Assembly (NCBI GenBank): GCA_026874595.1
Contig: CM049310.1
Span: forward strand, 20,932,058 to 20,996,057
DNA: 64,000 bases
Reading direction: 5' to 3'
Source of the DNA: Sipunculus nudus
Taxonomy: Eukaryota; Annelida; Sipuncula; Golfingiida; Sipunculidae
Shown: positions 9,001 through 17,033 of the stretch, piece by piece
Layout: the number at the start of each line of letters is the position of its first letter
Numbering within the stretch: the first letter of the stretch is position 1
Made by a program: the position numbers and the translations under genes
Notes under the pieces: model-generated
Seen by the model: only the letters and a program-made list of their open reading frames with translations
Told to the model about the DNA's origin: nothing
Databases searched by the model: none

Positions 9001-11030
9001 CAGAAAAGCTCACAACAGTTTACTAACAAAACCACCATTCACAGGGAGGGAATGGGGGGGTTCTAGAGTGTCATGTTTGTCTCTAGGCGATGGATGTGGA
9101 TGAGGACATGGATGCAGCTGAACCAGAAGATGTACGGGAGAGAGCACAAGCTGTCATCAGACAAGCCAGGTCAAGTCTTCCTCCGCCCCCAACTAGAAAT
9201 CCAAGAGATAACGTCCCTGTAGAACTTGGTTCAGAGAGCTGGCACTCTGTGGTACCAAGGGTAAGTTAGCATTATGGTCAAATAAATTTCTTTACCCCAA
9301 CGCTGTGCTTTTAAATGTTTACACTCTGTAGCAAGTACTATTTCAAATTTATGCCACATCAATTGACTTTTCTACTAAGAAAATAGCTAACATTCCATTT
9401 CATGGTTAAATGTTATGGTTACCAGTTAAACTATTGAATATGTAAATTTATCTTTATCCAATTGCAAAAGCGTTCATTTGTTAGATAATCAAGTTTTTTA
9501 TTTAAATTGCACATTTCTTCTGTACTTCAATTAGTATTGTATCATCATTAGTGCATCTCTTGTGTCTTATTTAATCATTATAACCTATAAGGTATTGTGT
9601 TGTTCTCCCATCCACTGGACAGAGATTAATGAAAGCAACATCACATGTCAAATTTCATACCTATTACAAAAATATGTCATTAAAGAAACACAATATTGTA
9701 TTTAAATATGTACTATTTATATCAGGGACTTTGGAAAAATTTCATTTCACATTTTGAATTATTTGATTAATCATGATGACTGTTTTGTGTTCACAATGCT
9801 TTAGCAAATGATTTGTATGTGGTTGCATTTGTTTTATTCAAGGATAGTTAATTATATAGACATTATTAGGATGGCTAACCACGATTCAAGTATTAACTTT
9901 TGAATGTTTTCAGGAATGGGTGAATGTTATTAGTCAAGACAGTCAGAGACAGCAGAGAATGGAACCCCAGAGACCATTTAGTGATGCCTACAGAAACTGC
10001 ATGCCACCAAAGAGAAGAAAGGCAAGTGGAATTGTTATCGTTATTAGTAAAATCAGGGATATGGTCATCAAATGTGTCAAATTGTGATGCTTCAGTAGGG
10101 TGCAAATAGTGTGATGTTTTTTTCTTGTTGAAGAACTTGATGTTCCAGATGTAAACTGTATTACAGCCAGTGTGCATGGTTAAATTTAAACATGGCATCC
10201 TTGGTGTGGTGTGAATGCTCCCATCCTGTTTCTTTAATCTGGACTTATCAAAAGGAACCTAAAATATTGAAAGGAGGCTTAATATATGTTAATCTATCAT
10301 CATTTGTTAACTTGTATATTATCATCATACATCCTGATTTGATATACTGTTCTAACCACAAGCCATGTTCCTGTTGATTGAAGAAATGTATGAATGGTTA
10401 TAAATAAGCCAAGCCAGATGCTATTTTCTCTTCTGTGGCCAATGTCACTTCAACCTACATGACTTATAAGGTATTGGTTATTACGTAAATGTCAGACATA
10501 TTATCAGATGGTTAAATATTGTCACACTATCAATACAGAGAAGTCTGATGATACAAATGAGACATTTGACTTGGTATACTTTGTATTGGAATACATTGGT
10601 GTATCATTGCATAGTTAAAGCCCTGGATACCACCTAAGTTACCCTTTCTAATGAAATTTGATTTTATATTCTTTTTATCGCTATGATCAAACATACAGTT
10701 GCTCCTGAATCACCATTGTTTTGTTCTTCATGTTACCTAGCCATTGTCTTTTGTCATGACTAGGTTGTTGCGGAGGCCAAGCCAGAGTATGATTCAGGTG
10801 ATATGTCTACTGTACTACCTGAGTCCTTGAGGCAGGCAGTAGCCACAGCAGGCGTTCAACCAGTCACGTCTATGGACCAGTTGTATAGGGACGCATCAGA
10901 AAGTGCGTCATTACACAGAGCTTTTGGGCAGGAAGTCAGACAGACTGTGAGAGACAGAATTCGAAGGGATTCAGATTATGTGCCTGAAAAATTCCCAAAC
11001 TCTGAAAAATATTTTAAAGAGGGCAAATGA
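1..11030 (+). CDS. BAG6: BAG6 (Scythe/BAT3) 3' end, four exons, 5' part outside the window
   Basis: Exons are 1-38 (partial), 9087-9260, 9914-10021 and 10764-11030, with the stop TGA at 11028-11030; all junctions are phase 0. The 194 visible codons run from an acidic linker (MDVDEDMDAAEPEDVRERAQ) through EWVNVISQDSQRQQRM and SDAYRNCMPPKRRK to a C-terminal helical domain ending ...YVPEKFPNSEKYFKEGK. Order and motifs match the C-terminus of animal BAG6: a basic nuclear-localisation/TRC35-binding segment (PPKRRK), then the BAG-similar domain that binds UBL4A. From family knowledge, BAG6 holds hydrophobic and tail-anchored proteins for GET/TRC delivery or proteasomal triage. The N-terminal ubiquitin-like domain is not in the window. 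The intron between the first two visible exons carries a whole DIRS retrotransposon. Confidence 0.9.
39..794 (+). other. BAG6 intron, part upstream of the DIRS insertion
   Basis: Intron starting with GTAAGA. It holds a minisatellite-like tandem repeat (71-450) and AT-rich sequence after it. No further exon was recognised. The intron resumes at 9061, after the DIRS element. Confidence 0.6.
71..450 (+). repeat. Tandem repeat, 81-82 bp unit, then degenerate copies
   Basis: Units begin ATGGGACTTCTAGGCAC at 71, 152 and 234 and are nearly identical apart from an A-run length change. Shorter degenerate copies of the ATGGGACT/ATGTGACTTCTC motif follow at about 314, 370 and 424. Confidence 0.8.
816..972 (+). 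repeat. DIRS copy 1 left inverted terminal repeat
   Basis: Reverse complement of 8858-9016, containing the conserved stretches TTGGGCCTATTATCGCCCAT and GTATCTAGGTCACACTTCCG. Only a couple of mismatches were seen, so insertion is fairly recent or the repeats have been homogenised. Confidence 0.88.
1091..2982 (+). pseudogene. DIRS copy 1 ORF1, Gag-like, frameshifted
   Basis: The ATG at 1091 opens a Cys-rich N-terminus with CxxC pairs (CVSCG, CYSC, CFHC), as in Gag-like ORF1 of DIRS elements. This frame runs to about 1430. The long frame 1372-2982 carries the rest: a Pro/Ser-rich linker (about 1570-1990), then a conserved C-terminal part including [14 protein letters not shown] and WRLVENCILLRC. 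The frame change lies near the G-runs at 1328-1342, a likely slippage point, so I infer a frameshift; programmed shifting is possible but less likely. The same C-terminal motifs occur in DIRS copy 2. Expected role: nucleoprotein packaging of the element RNA. Confidence 0.75.
2885..5035 (+). pseudogene. DIRS copy 1 pol: reverse transcriptase, RNase H and methyltransferase-like region, one in-frame stop
   Basis: The frame overlaps the end of ORF1 by about 100 bases. RT motifs are clear: WRPIIDLKRLN, KIDFTDAYFHVPI, ALPFGINVAPWIF, and the catalytic YLDD at 3656-3667. RNase H follows in the same frame (about 4140-4520): [33 protein letters not shown] and HLPGVSNILADVLSR carry the D, E, D and H/D positions. 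A later stretch (GRPEFNLFDFPSPP ... FPAPPLIRCVLL) resembles the methyltransferase-like segment many DIRS elements carry; I saw no clear catalytic motif. A TAG at 3992-3994 splits the frame between RT and RNase H, so this copy is probably not autonomous. Confidence 0.85.
4545..6050 (+). CDS. DIRS copy 1 tyrosine recombinase ORF (open, possibly intact)
   Basis: One uninterrupted frame overlaps the end of the pol frame; the natural start is unclear and no good ATG was seen at its 5' edge. The N-terminal core-binding part includes [19 protein letters not shown]. Catalytic signature: Arg in SAGRRSELHAL (5397-5402), HxxR in HDIRAIS (5793-5804) and Tyr in TRFYLKDV (5901-5903), the R-H-R-Y set of DIRS recombinases. 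Role from family knowledge: integration of the circular cDNA by site-specific recombination in place of a DDE integrase. A run of ten or more Gs at about 5633-5645 is an odd low-complexity insert in the middle and codes for glycines. Confidence 0.85.
   Translation: MFSLAWGGRNSICSIFRPPPFSCLPRRVYVTLATVSPTRSRLGGLTSFSLRFRRLRSSAVSFSACPARTRLPCFSSFRFILRLHGFLCGARFSLAPRLYYRSASLSLRSLELVARLGCALYAHACSHRTPQDQGISSPAALLASAPRRRSSDRIYDSRWRLFIEWASSRGISPLDPSLAAVLDFFVFLLQDKHLSYPSLRGYRAALLSVLHPLGHDRVLHHPLVSDFLKGVHARASRPRYVAPSWRLDVVLSHLREPPYELLRSAHLLHLSRKTVFLLALASAGRRSELHALVADSKFTQIAADGSSATLHFPPDFYRKNQNFDDPPSAWHVPALPNGQYHYGANNCPVCALRYYLKATHPLRGGGGRKKLFISTKVTSSNKEISPITISSWLKATIVAAYDSASQSTLDQFHIKAHDIRAISTSLAHFSGISPNQLVKKGYWKSPSTFTRFYLKDVQLQASGLYSMGPVIASGEVLQFSQPSSSSPSVPPPTSTAAPSPH
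6099..8707 (+). mobile_element. Helentron-like non-autonomous element, family A copy A (inside DIRS copy 1)
   Basis: The 5' end is TTTTAGCTCAG followed by a near-perfect hairpin (arms AGCTCAG/CTGAGCT and TGACT/AGTCA), then a CCGT microsatellite (about 6160-6193). The 3' end has TCAGCTGAGC, inverse of the 5' start, then the palindrome-like GACCCATAGGTC and CCTTGTTTT. It interrupts the tract just before the DIRS internal complementary region; in DIRS copy 2 the same site is intact (CTGTTTCTTCTCATTAA at about 62940-62956), which defines a T|T insertion. An asymmetric terminal inverted repeat, a 3' hairpin and T|T insertion fit Helentron-associated elements (HINE, like DINE-1 and probably bivalve pearl elements). 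No Rep/helicase ORF. Confidence 0.7.
6235..7600 (+). repeat. Internal tandem duplication (~680 bp unit) in family A copy A
   Basis: Two diverged copies start with ATTCGGCATA at 6235 and ATTCGGCATACAG at 6917. Both go on with TAGATGTC.CCAA, ACTGCCTAATATCAAAACCACT and TTATGGGCCCAAACATAATGCA in the same order. Other family A copies show one unit. Confidence 0.75.
8711..8822 (+). repeat. DIRS copy 1 internal complementary region
   Basis: The first half (to about 8752) is the reverse complement of the left terminus 795-837. The second half (8753-8820) is the reverse complement of the right terminus 8996-9060. It is read as the template that joins the two ends into a circle during reverse transcription. 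Confidence 0.88.
8858..9016 (-). repeat. DIRS copy 1 right inverted terminal repeat
   Basis: Inverse of 816-972. It is followed by the right-specific terminus (9017-9060), which contains TACTAAC at 9021-9027 and ends in a G7 run directly before BAG6 intron sequence. Confidence 0.88.
9087..9260 (+). CDS. BAG6: BAG6 exon (acidic linker)
   Basis: Acceptor CTCTAG|GCG and donor AGG|GTAAGT; 58 codons, phase 0 both ends. It encodes AMDVDEDMDAAEPEDVRER followed by a helical stretch and PPPPTRNPRD, resembling the linker before the BAG6 C-terminal domain. Confidence 0.88.
9261..9913 (+). other. BAG6 intron
   Basis: GTAAGT...TTTTCAG intron, AT-rich. No element was recognised inside it. Confidence 0.8.
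9914..10021 (+). CDS. BAG6: BAG6 exon (nuclear-localisation segment)
   Basis: 36 codons, phase 0 both ends, encoding EWVNVISQDSQRQQRM ... FSDAYRNCMPPKRRK. The donor is AAG|GCAAGT, a GC-AG intron with an otherwise strong donor consensus; a GT donor at this place would break the match to BAG6. Confidence 0.88.
10022..10763 (+). other. BAG6 last intron (GC-AG type)
   Basis: Begins GCAAGT and ends CATGACTAG. Nothing else recognised inside. Confidence 0.75.
10764..11030 (+). CDS. BAG6: BAG6 terminal exon (BAG-similar domain)
   Basis: 88 codons plus TGA, encoding VVAEAKPEYDSGDMSTVLPE, then a helical region ending RIRRDSDYVPEKFPNSEKYF. The pattern of helices and the RxxxDxxYxPxxFPN motif match the BAG6 C-terminal domain that contacts UBL4A. 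Confidence 0.9.
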   Translation, partial: VVAEAKPEYDSGDMSTVLPESLRQAVATAGVQPVTSMDQLYRDASESASLHRAFGQEVRQTVRDRIRRDSDYVPEKFPNSEKYFKEGK

Positions 11031-11063
11031 TTGTAAATGTTTAATTTATAAAAAGATCTTCAT

Positions 11064-11069
11064 ATTAAA
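11064..11069 (+). terminator. Possible BAG6 polyadenylation signal
   Basis: ATTAAA about 34 bases after the stop. It is a common variant signal, but such hexamers are frequent in AT-rich DNA, so this is only a candidate. Confidence 0.3.
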
Positions 11070-13444
11070 ATTTGTTCCACTGTTAGTATCTTAACTCAAG
11101 TTTGGCAGTAATCATATCAGATATCTCTTCTGTTTGGATTGTATAGTTGCTTGTGATGAAACCATAGCATTGTTTGTGTATTTACCTATGTTCCTGTATA
11201 CAGATTAAAAATAGGTGAGCACTGATCCAGGTGAGCATCAATTAATCACAATGCCATCAAGGCAACAAACCCACAACAACTGCTATCTGTGATTTAGCAA
11301 TATAATTTTTTAATCTGATGAGGTTATGTTATGGTTAAGCTTTGTATTCATATCTGTCATGTGTCATGTGCAGTGGACCTTCCCACGAGATAGCCACCAG
11401 GTGCCAATACAGCATTGGACTAGAATAGTTGTGTAAAGAAGATACTAGATTGAGAGTGCGTCAATATGTACATAGCAAAATTCCCTGCCATGAGGCATTC
11501 AAACAGTCGATGAATGGGGAAACTCTTGAATAAGATATATTCTGGGATCCCAATAATAAACATGTAGTATTACATTAACATAGACCATATATAATGGTTA
11601 AACCTCAGATATATATTGGAAGATATGAACAAGCAAGCAGAGAAAAGAAAAATGTGATCATATTGTATTCACTCAGATACTAATGGTTATTTTTTTAATT
11701 GTCTAAGCAAAGGAAAAGTTGAGGGTTTATTGTATCCCCAGTTACCAAACTTGACATGTGCATAGATTTGGGTAAGAGGATGAAGCCTATAAAAATGAAC
11801 CAAGGCCTTGACCTTGAATATTTCCATATTTGTTGAAAATCACACGAAATCCTAAATCACTCCAGAAAGGATCCATGGATTGGTCCTTAAATCAAAATGA
11901 CCAAAGATCTTTTATAGCTTTGTCTTCTGCAGGAGACAAGTGGCGCCACCTGTTGACCATGTTTTCTCACCTTTTAATACACCCATCATTGCCATTTGAC
12001 AGTATTGTGAGCATTATAAGTCAAGAACAAATGGACAGTTTTCTTTTATATTATGCACATGCATAGATATGTGTTAAAGGATGAAGTCTATAAAAATTAG
12101 GGTCATGACTTTCATAAGTGGATAGATGTAGCTATCTGAATATCAAAATGAAAGATGTCAGATGAGATGGTGTTGAAAGAGTTTGAAAACCTGACCACCT
12201 TCAAGGTCAAATCTGCAGATATATAGGATTTTTGTGAACCCCAAAACTTTTGAAGTACCCCATCTTTTTTGCTTCAAATGTGAGGCACACATTGTTTCCC
12301 CTAAAATCTCAGACATGTTTGAAGACTGGTGAACTTGAGCTTGGTCTTCAAGGTCAAATCTGCAAATAAATAGGATTTTTGTTTACCCCCTTTTGAAGTA
12401 CTGCGTTTGTTTCCTTCAAATTTGACACAAAAAATATATATCAGATTTTTTGTTCAAGACTAGTGTCCTTGACCTTGGTTTTGAAGGTTAAACCTGAAGA
12501 AACCCTGATGGAGTTGTCAAGTGTCATTATTTGCTTCAGAAGCTGGGGGCCTAATTTTTAAGGGGGTATGCATTAATGTTTTTGGGATACTGTGGACTTT
12601 TTGATGCCTAGAAATTTCTAGTTCTCTATTCAGAAAAACTTGTAAGCCTCTGGATCCGAATGAAATTAATATTGTTAAATGTGTTGTAAGTTTTCCTTGA
12701 AAGCACAAGCATTAAACAGAGTAATCTTCAGTCGATTCATTCTTAAAACTGTCTCAGGGATGACGAGTACTTAAAATTTGTTTGCCAGGTGAGTAATTAT
12801 AGAACTTGGAGATAACATCATGAAGGGGAGTTCAGCAACACTAAACTTGAAGGCTGTCATAACTACCAATATTTTAATGTTTATTATATAAAAGCCATTT
12901 TTGTTCCTCTAGAAACATATATCAATTCAAATTACTTTTGTGTTCTTCCTTGAATGTTGATTTTTGACATGGTATAGGCAACTGTGGGCTAAAGAAGGCA
13001 AGAATTGAACAGAATATAGAAAGAGAAAGATTTTAAGTTTGTTATGTCAGTTGAAAGGGCAATGTAAAGTTACATTTTAGTATCCTTAAGAATTATCTAT
13101 ATTTAAGCAAGAGGAACATCATATATAAGCACATCATATAGCTATAATTAAACAGGCATTAGCTTTTGATGATTTTACTTTCATGCCACATGAAGTGTAT
13201 AAATAAAGGTTATATACATGTATAAGCACATGGGAGATACAGGTTTATGCTTACAGTATTTATTTTAAAATCATGTTCATAAACACTATGTTCAAACTAC
13301 CTGATATATAGAAAATATTCTTTTTTTGAAATTTATGAACAATATAAAAATCTTATACAAATGTGCATAGTTTTTTCTCTTGCAAGGTGTATTAATATTT
13401 GTATATATCATAATAAAATGCAAGAAACATTGGTAGTAATTCTC
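11070..13444 (+). other. Intergenic region after BAG6
   Basis: No coding region recognised. Contains an internal fragment of the family I repeat (about 11680-12500) and otherwise AT-rich sequence. Confidence 0.6.
11680..12500 (+). repeat. Family I internal-module fragment
   Basis: Shares phrases with 47560-48480: CCATGGATTGG/TACATGGATTGATCC, GACCAAAGATCTT, GACAAGTGGCGCCACCTG and CATCATTGCCA(T/C)TTGACAGTA. At 12203 and 12349 a ~146-bp unit (TTCAAGGTCAAATCTGCA) is repeated. No element ends seen. Confidence 0.6.
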
Positions 13445-13976
13445 TTTTAGCAAACCTGTGAACTAATGCTAAGGTGCAGGGTCTTCTGTGCTCAGTACCT
13501 TAACTGATACTATCTGAGTAATGGCATGAACTAGCATAACCTAATTGTATGCAAATATTGGTCACATAATTCACATCTCTTATCTCAGTTTTTGGTAGCC
13601 CTGTCTGCACCAACCTTTTTTTAAGGGGGAAGCTGGTAAATTTGGCCTATTTAAGACATTATGCTATAAAAAAACTTCCTCTCTCAAACTGTTAAGCGAG
13701 ATTGTTTATTCTTTCACATAAATGATTTAAGTGTCTTAAATTATTTAAATAATTCTTATTTGCTGATTTTTGGCTAAGTTATGGGAAACTGAACTCAGTC
13801 AGTTGGCCAGATAAGCCTGTGTTAGACAAAGGGAAAGAGCTACATTAGTCTTTTTGCAAAACTGCTGTGCCAAATTCTTTAATATCACATGATTTTAGGC
13901 GTTTTTGTTCATTTTTGTTTAAATGGTTATGCTTCAGATATTTTCTACTTAATGCTGGTTACATGCATCCATGAGT
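13445..13976 (+). mobile_element. Helentron-like family I, 5' fragment
   Basis: Begins TTTTAGCAAACCTGTGAAC with the family I 5' phrases (GGTGCAGGGTCTTCTG, GGCATGAACTAGCATAACC). It is cut off by the start of the next family I copy at 13977. Confidence 0.6.
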
Positions 13977-16202
13977 GTTTAGCGAACCTGTAAGCTTATG
14001 CGATGGTGCAGCATCTTCGGTCCGCCATCTTCTGTATGTTAACCCATGCTATCTCAAAGACTGTTGGAGCTAGCATCACCAAATTTTATGCAAATTCAGT
14101 CATCTAAACAGGACCATCTGATTTTGCTTAATTTTTTGCTATCGGCATTTACTAAGATTTTATAGGGAAAAGTGAAAAAGACTTTAAAAATCTTCTACTC
14201 CGAAACTTTCCAGTCAAATTGTTCAATATTTCACAGAAATAATCTCTGAAACCATCTCTCTAAAGATTGTTAGAATGGTTCCAGTTTGATGAATTTTTGC
14301 TGAGTTACAGGAAGCTGAACTTAGTCATTTGGCCAAAAAGGATACTTAAATAACAATATCAGAAACGGCTGGAGCTATCATCACCAAATTTATGCAGATG
14401 ATGGTCACATGACTCATATTTGAAATTGAGGTGTTGGTGGTGCCACCTGCATCAACCTTGTTTGTACCAAGATCACCAGTACATTAACCCATAATTTCTT
14501 AGGAATGGCAGGAACTAGCATCCCCAAATTTTATGATAAACTCTGTAAAACTAATATCAAATGTGGGATTGAGTTTTTTTGAGGCGCCACAGGCATAAAC
14601 TTATATTTTATGGGGGGAAAATGTTAAACTTTTGAAAATTTTCTCTGAAGTCATTTGGCCAAATTGTTTAATGTTTCACAGAAATGATCCCAGAGGCGAG
14701 CTCTCTTAAATTTGTTCAGATGGTTTGGGTTTGCTGAATTTTGGCCGAGTTACAGGAATTTGAACTTAGTCATTTGGATAGTAAGCATACTAAAAATACA
14801 ATCTCAGAAACTACAGGTGCTAGCATCACCAAGTTTTGTGCAAATGTTGGTCATGTGACTCATATTTGAAATTGCAGTTTTTGTCGAGCATTTACATAGA
14901 CCTCTGTCTTTATGGGCAAAAACTCATAAGTTTAGCCTCTTAAAACTTAGAAATGTTTTATGATTGAACTGTCAAGCTGAATTGTCTACTTTTTCGCAAG
15001 AAATATCCTAGGGTAGGGTTCTTTCAAGTGTATCAGAATAAATTGTGTTCATTGATTTTTGCTAGAATCATATATAGCTGCAGTTGGTCTTGTGGTCATT
15101 AGTAAGCCTAAATAGGGTGGCAATAGTCTTCATCAGCAAAACTGTTGTTTACAACTTCTGTGGCATTGCCAAAAATGATTCTTAGGAGGCCTTTGTTCAA
15201 GTTTACTGAAATGATTTTAAGGAGAATTATTGGACTTTTAATAATGAAAGGACTGCTTCTTTTATTGTTCTAAACATATTGATAAAAAAAAATTATGAAT
15301 ATGTCAGCTTGAAAAAAACTATTGTAGCCAAAGTCTTTCAGTATGTGTAAACAGATTTACCAACAGGCCAAGATTGTGTCTGTATCTATAAATACATTTG
15401 CAGACTGCCAACTTTTTCAGATTTGGTATCAAACCAAATGTCAGTCTGGATCTATTTAAATCTTATGGATTGTCAACAGTGTCAGATTATGCAACAGGTC
15501 AAAAGTTCACTCAGTGCGTACTGGTCAAGAGTTCACTCAGTGCAGCCAGGTGCAGGTCAAAGAGGTCACTTAGTGCAGTAGCTGGAGCTAGCTATTTGTT
15601 CCAGTTCATTGGGGGCAACTGCCTTTCTCACCAAAGCCTGGTTAGCCCAGTGCACCTGACTCACGAGAAGTTTGATGTATTGGCCTGCTATTTTGACCTG
15701 TCCATGCATCTTTGATGGTTTTCTCGTTCACCAGACTGGTGTCACCACCTTCAATGACTTTTGCACAGTGTATGTGCTTGCTTATTTATCAGGAGGAATT
15801 TGATATATCAGCCTGAAACTGTGCATATTTACACATAGCAGATAGCTTTGTGGTATACAAGACTTGTGGCGCCACCAATAATTTTTGCACTGTGAATGTC
15901 GGTGCTTATTTTTCAGGAGGGTTTGATATATCAGCCTGAAATTGGGCATATGTATACATCTAGTATAGCTTTGTCCTAGACAAGACTGGTGGCGCCACCT
16001 ACAATCTTTTTCGTGATGTGTGCACCCATGCCATTATTTAGCAGTGATGTTTGGGTAATTTGTTCTTGTTCAGAATGTTTAGTTTTTGCAGTGTTCATGT
16101 ACATATTACAGATGTCTTGAAAAGTAAATGTCCAGCATTGAAGCATAATACCTGGTGTTTATGCCACTGCAAAGGTTCGCATTAGGCCTGTAGGCCTTGT
16201 TT
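13977..16202 (+). mobile_element. Helentron-like family I, copy 1
   Basis: 5' end GTTTAGCGAACCTGTAAGC followed by TTATGCGATGGTGCAGC. 3' end GCAAAGGTTCGCATT, then AGGCCTGTAGGCCTTGTTT. AGGTTCGC near the 3' end is the inverse of GCGAACCT at the 5' end, and a short AGGCCT/AGGCCT hairpin closes the 3' end; this asymmetric inverted repeat plus 3' hairpin is the Helentron/HINE layout. Internal modules carry GGTGGCGCCACC-type palindromes at about 15863 and 15986. No Rep/helicase frame was found, so it is non-autonomous. Confidence 0.65.
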
Positions 16203-16280
16203 CTCAATAAGACTTTTAAACTTCATATCGTCAAATTAGAGATACCAGCGGTATACCAAGCAAAAGAGAAGTTGTAAAAA

Positions 16281-16367
16281 ATGGGAGGAATATTCATGTT
16301 GGGGCTCGATAAGGATGCTGACAAGCGCATCATAGAGCCTGCAACTCTATTTAAGCTGAATAAGAAG
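16281..16367 (+). CDS. Candidate short first coding exon, unidentified
   Basis: ATG in context AAAAAATGG opens 29 codons (MGGIFMLGLDKDADKRIIEP, then ATLFKLNKK) and ends at AAG|GTATGA, a plausible donor in phase 0. The composition looks protein-like and is unlike the repeats around it. I do not recognise the protein and found no following exon in the window, so it may be a relic or chance. Confidence 0.25.
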
Positions 16368-16864
16368 GTATGAAAGTCAAATACTTCAAATACTTAAGGA
16401 AATAGAGTAAAGGTAAAAAATGAGTGTCAGAGGGCCCTCGGCGACCAGCAGTTAAAACTATTTATTCCCGATCCAGCAACAAAAAACTTAAGCTCCTGCA
16501 TGCGCACAGAACTGGCCCAAGTGATTCTGACTGACAAAATCAACTCGCGTTTCGGTCTCTGACCATGTATATTTCAACAGCTGAGACGGAGAGCACGTTT
16601 CCAGTTTTCGTCGTCGCCATTCAAGACTCCGGTCGAGTTTTTCCGAGCGGTTCACGTTTGATCTGCTGACTCTTATTGGCCGGCTTATAATTATTCTCTT
16701 CAACATTCTCCATCCTAATTTACTGACTATAATACGGACTCGTAAAGAAAATGCACATACTGAATAGTAAGTTATATACGCTCAGATGATCCTTCAAGTC
16801 CTAATTAATTCCGAAAGAAAATAAACTTAGCCTTGTCGATAAATCCCTTCAAAACATACATATA

Positions 16865-16940
16865 CAGTAGAACCCGGGCTCTTTAATCCGGTACCATCGG
16901 GGATTAAGAATTATGCCGGATAACACATTTCGCCGGATTA
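16865..16940 (+). mobile_element. pogo-like terminal inverted repeat fragment
   Basis: TA followed by CAGTAGAACCCGGGCTC, then TTTAATCCGG and a second inverse copy of GCCGGATTA, as in pogo/Tigger-like ends. The other end was not found. Confidence 0.4.
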
Positions 16941-17033
16941 TGTATCAAGGACATCCCAAGTAGAATATCTCTACCCAAGGGAGAGCAATGCTTGCTATAC
17001 CTTCAATAAGAAATTTAAAATGAATAATATAAT

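Larger units (their letters stand above)
795..9060 (+). mobile_element. DIRS-type tyrosine-recombinase retrotransposon (DIRS copy 1)
   Basis: It encodes a Gag-like protein, a reverse transcriptase with YLDD, RNase H with a methyltransferase-like tail, and a tyrosine recombinase, in overlapping frames. It has no LTRs and no integrase. Ends are inverted terminal repeats (816-972 against 8858-9016; about 2 mismatches in the ~135 bases compared). An internal complementary region (8711-8822) contains the inverse of both outer termini joined together, the hallmark of DIRS elements that pass through a circle. The left terminus begins GTTTTATTACG and the right ends AATGGGGGGG; the joined form AATAAAAC-CCCCCCC-ATT is present in the internal region. 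GTT is found at both borders and no longer target duplication is seen. A family A Helentron-like element (6099-8707) is inserted after the recombinase. Coding frames carry one frameshift and one nonsense codon. Confidence 0.92.
16203..17033 (+). other. Unique segment between two inverted family I copies
   Basis: More CpG-containing than its surroundings (about 16430-16700). Contains a possible short first exon at 16281 and a pogo-like terminal fragment at 16865. No gene identified. Confidence 0.4.

Noticed and set aside
795-9060. DIRS element interpreted as disrupting a BAG6 exon
   Set aside because: Exon 1-38 ends with a good donor and 9087 begins after a good acceptor in the same phase, so the element lies wholly within an intron.
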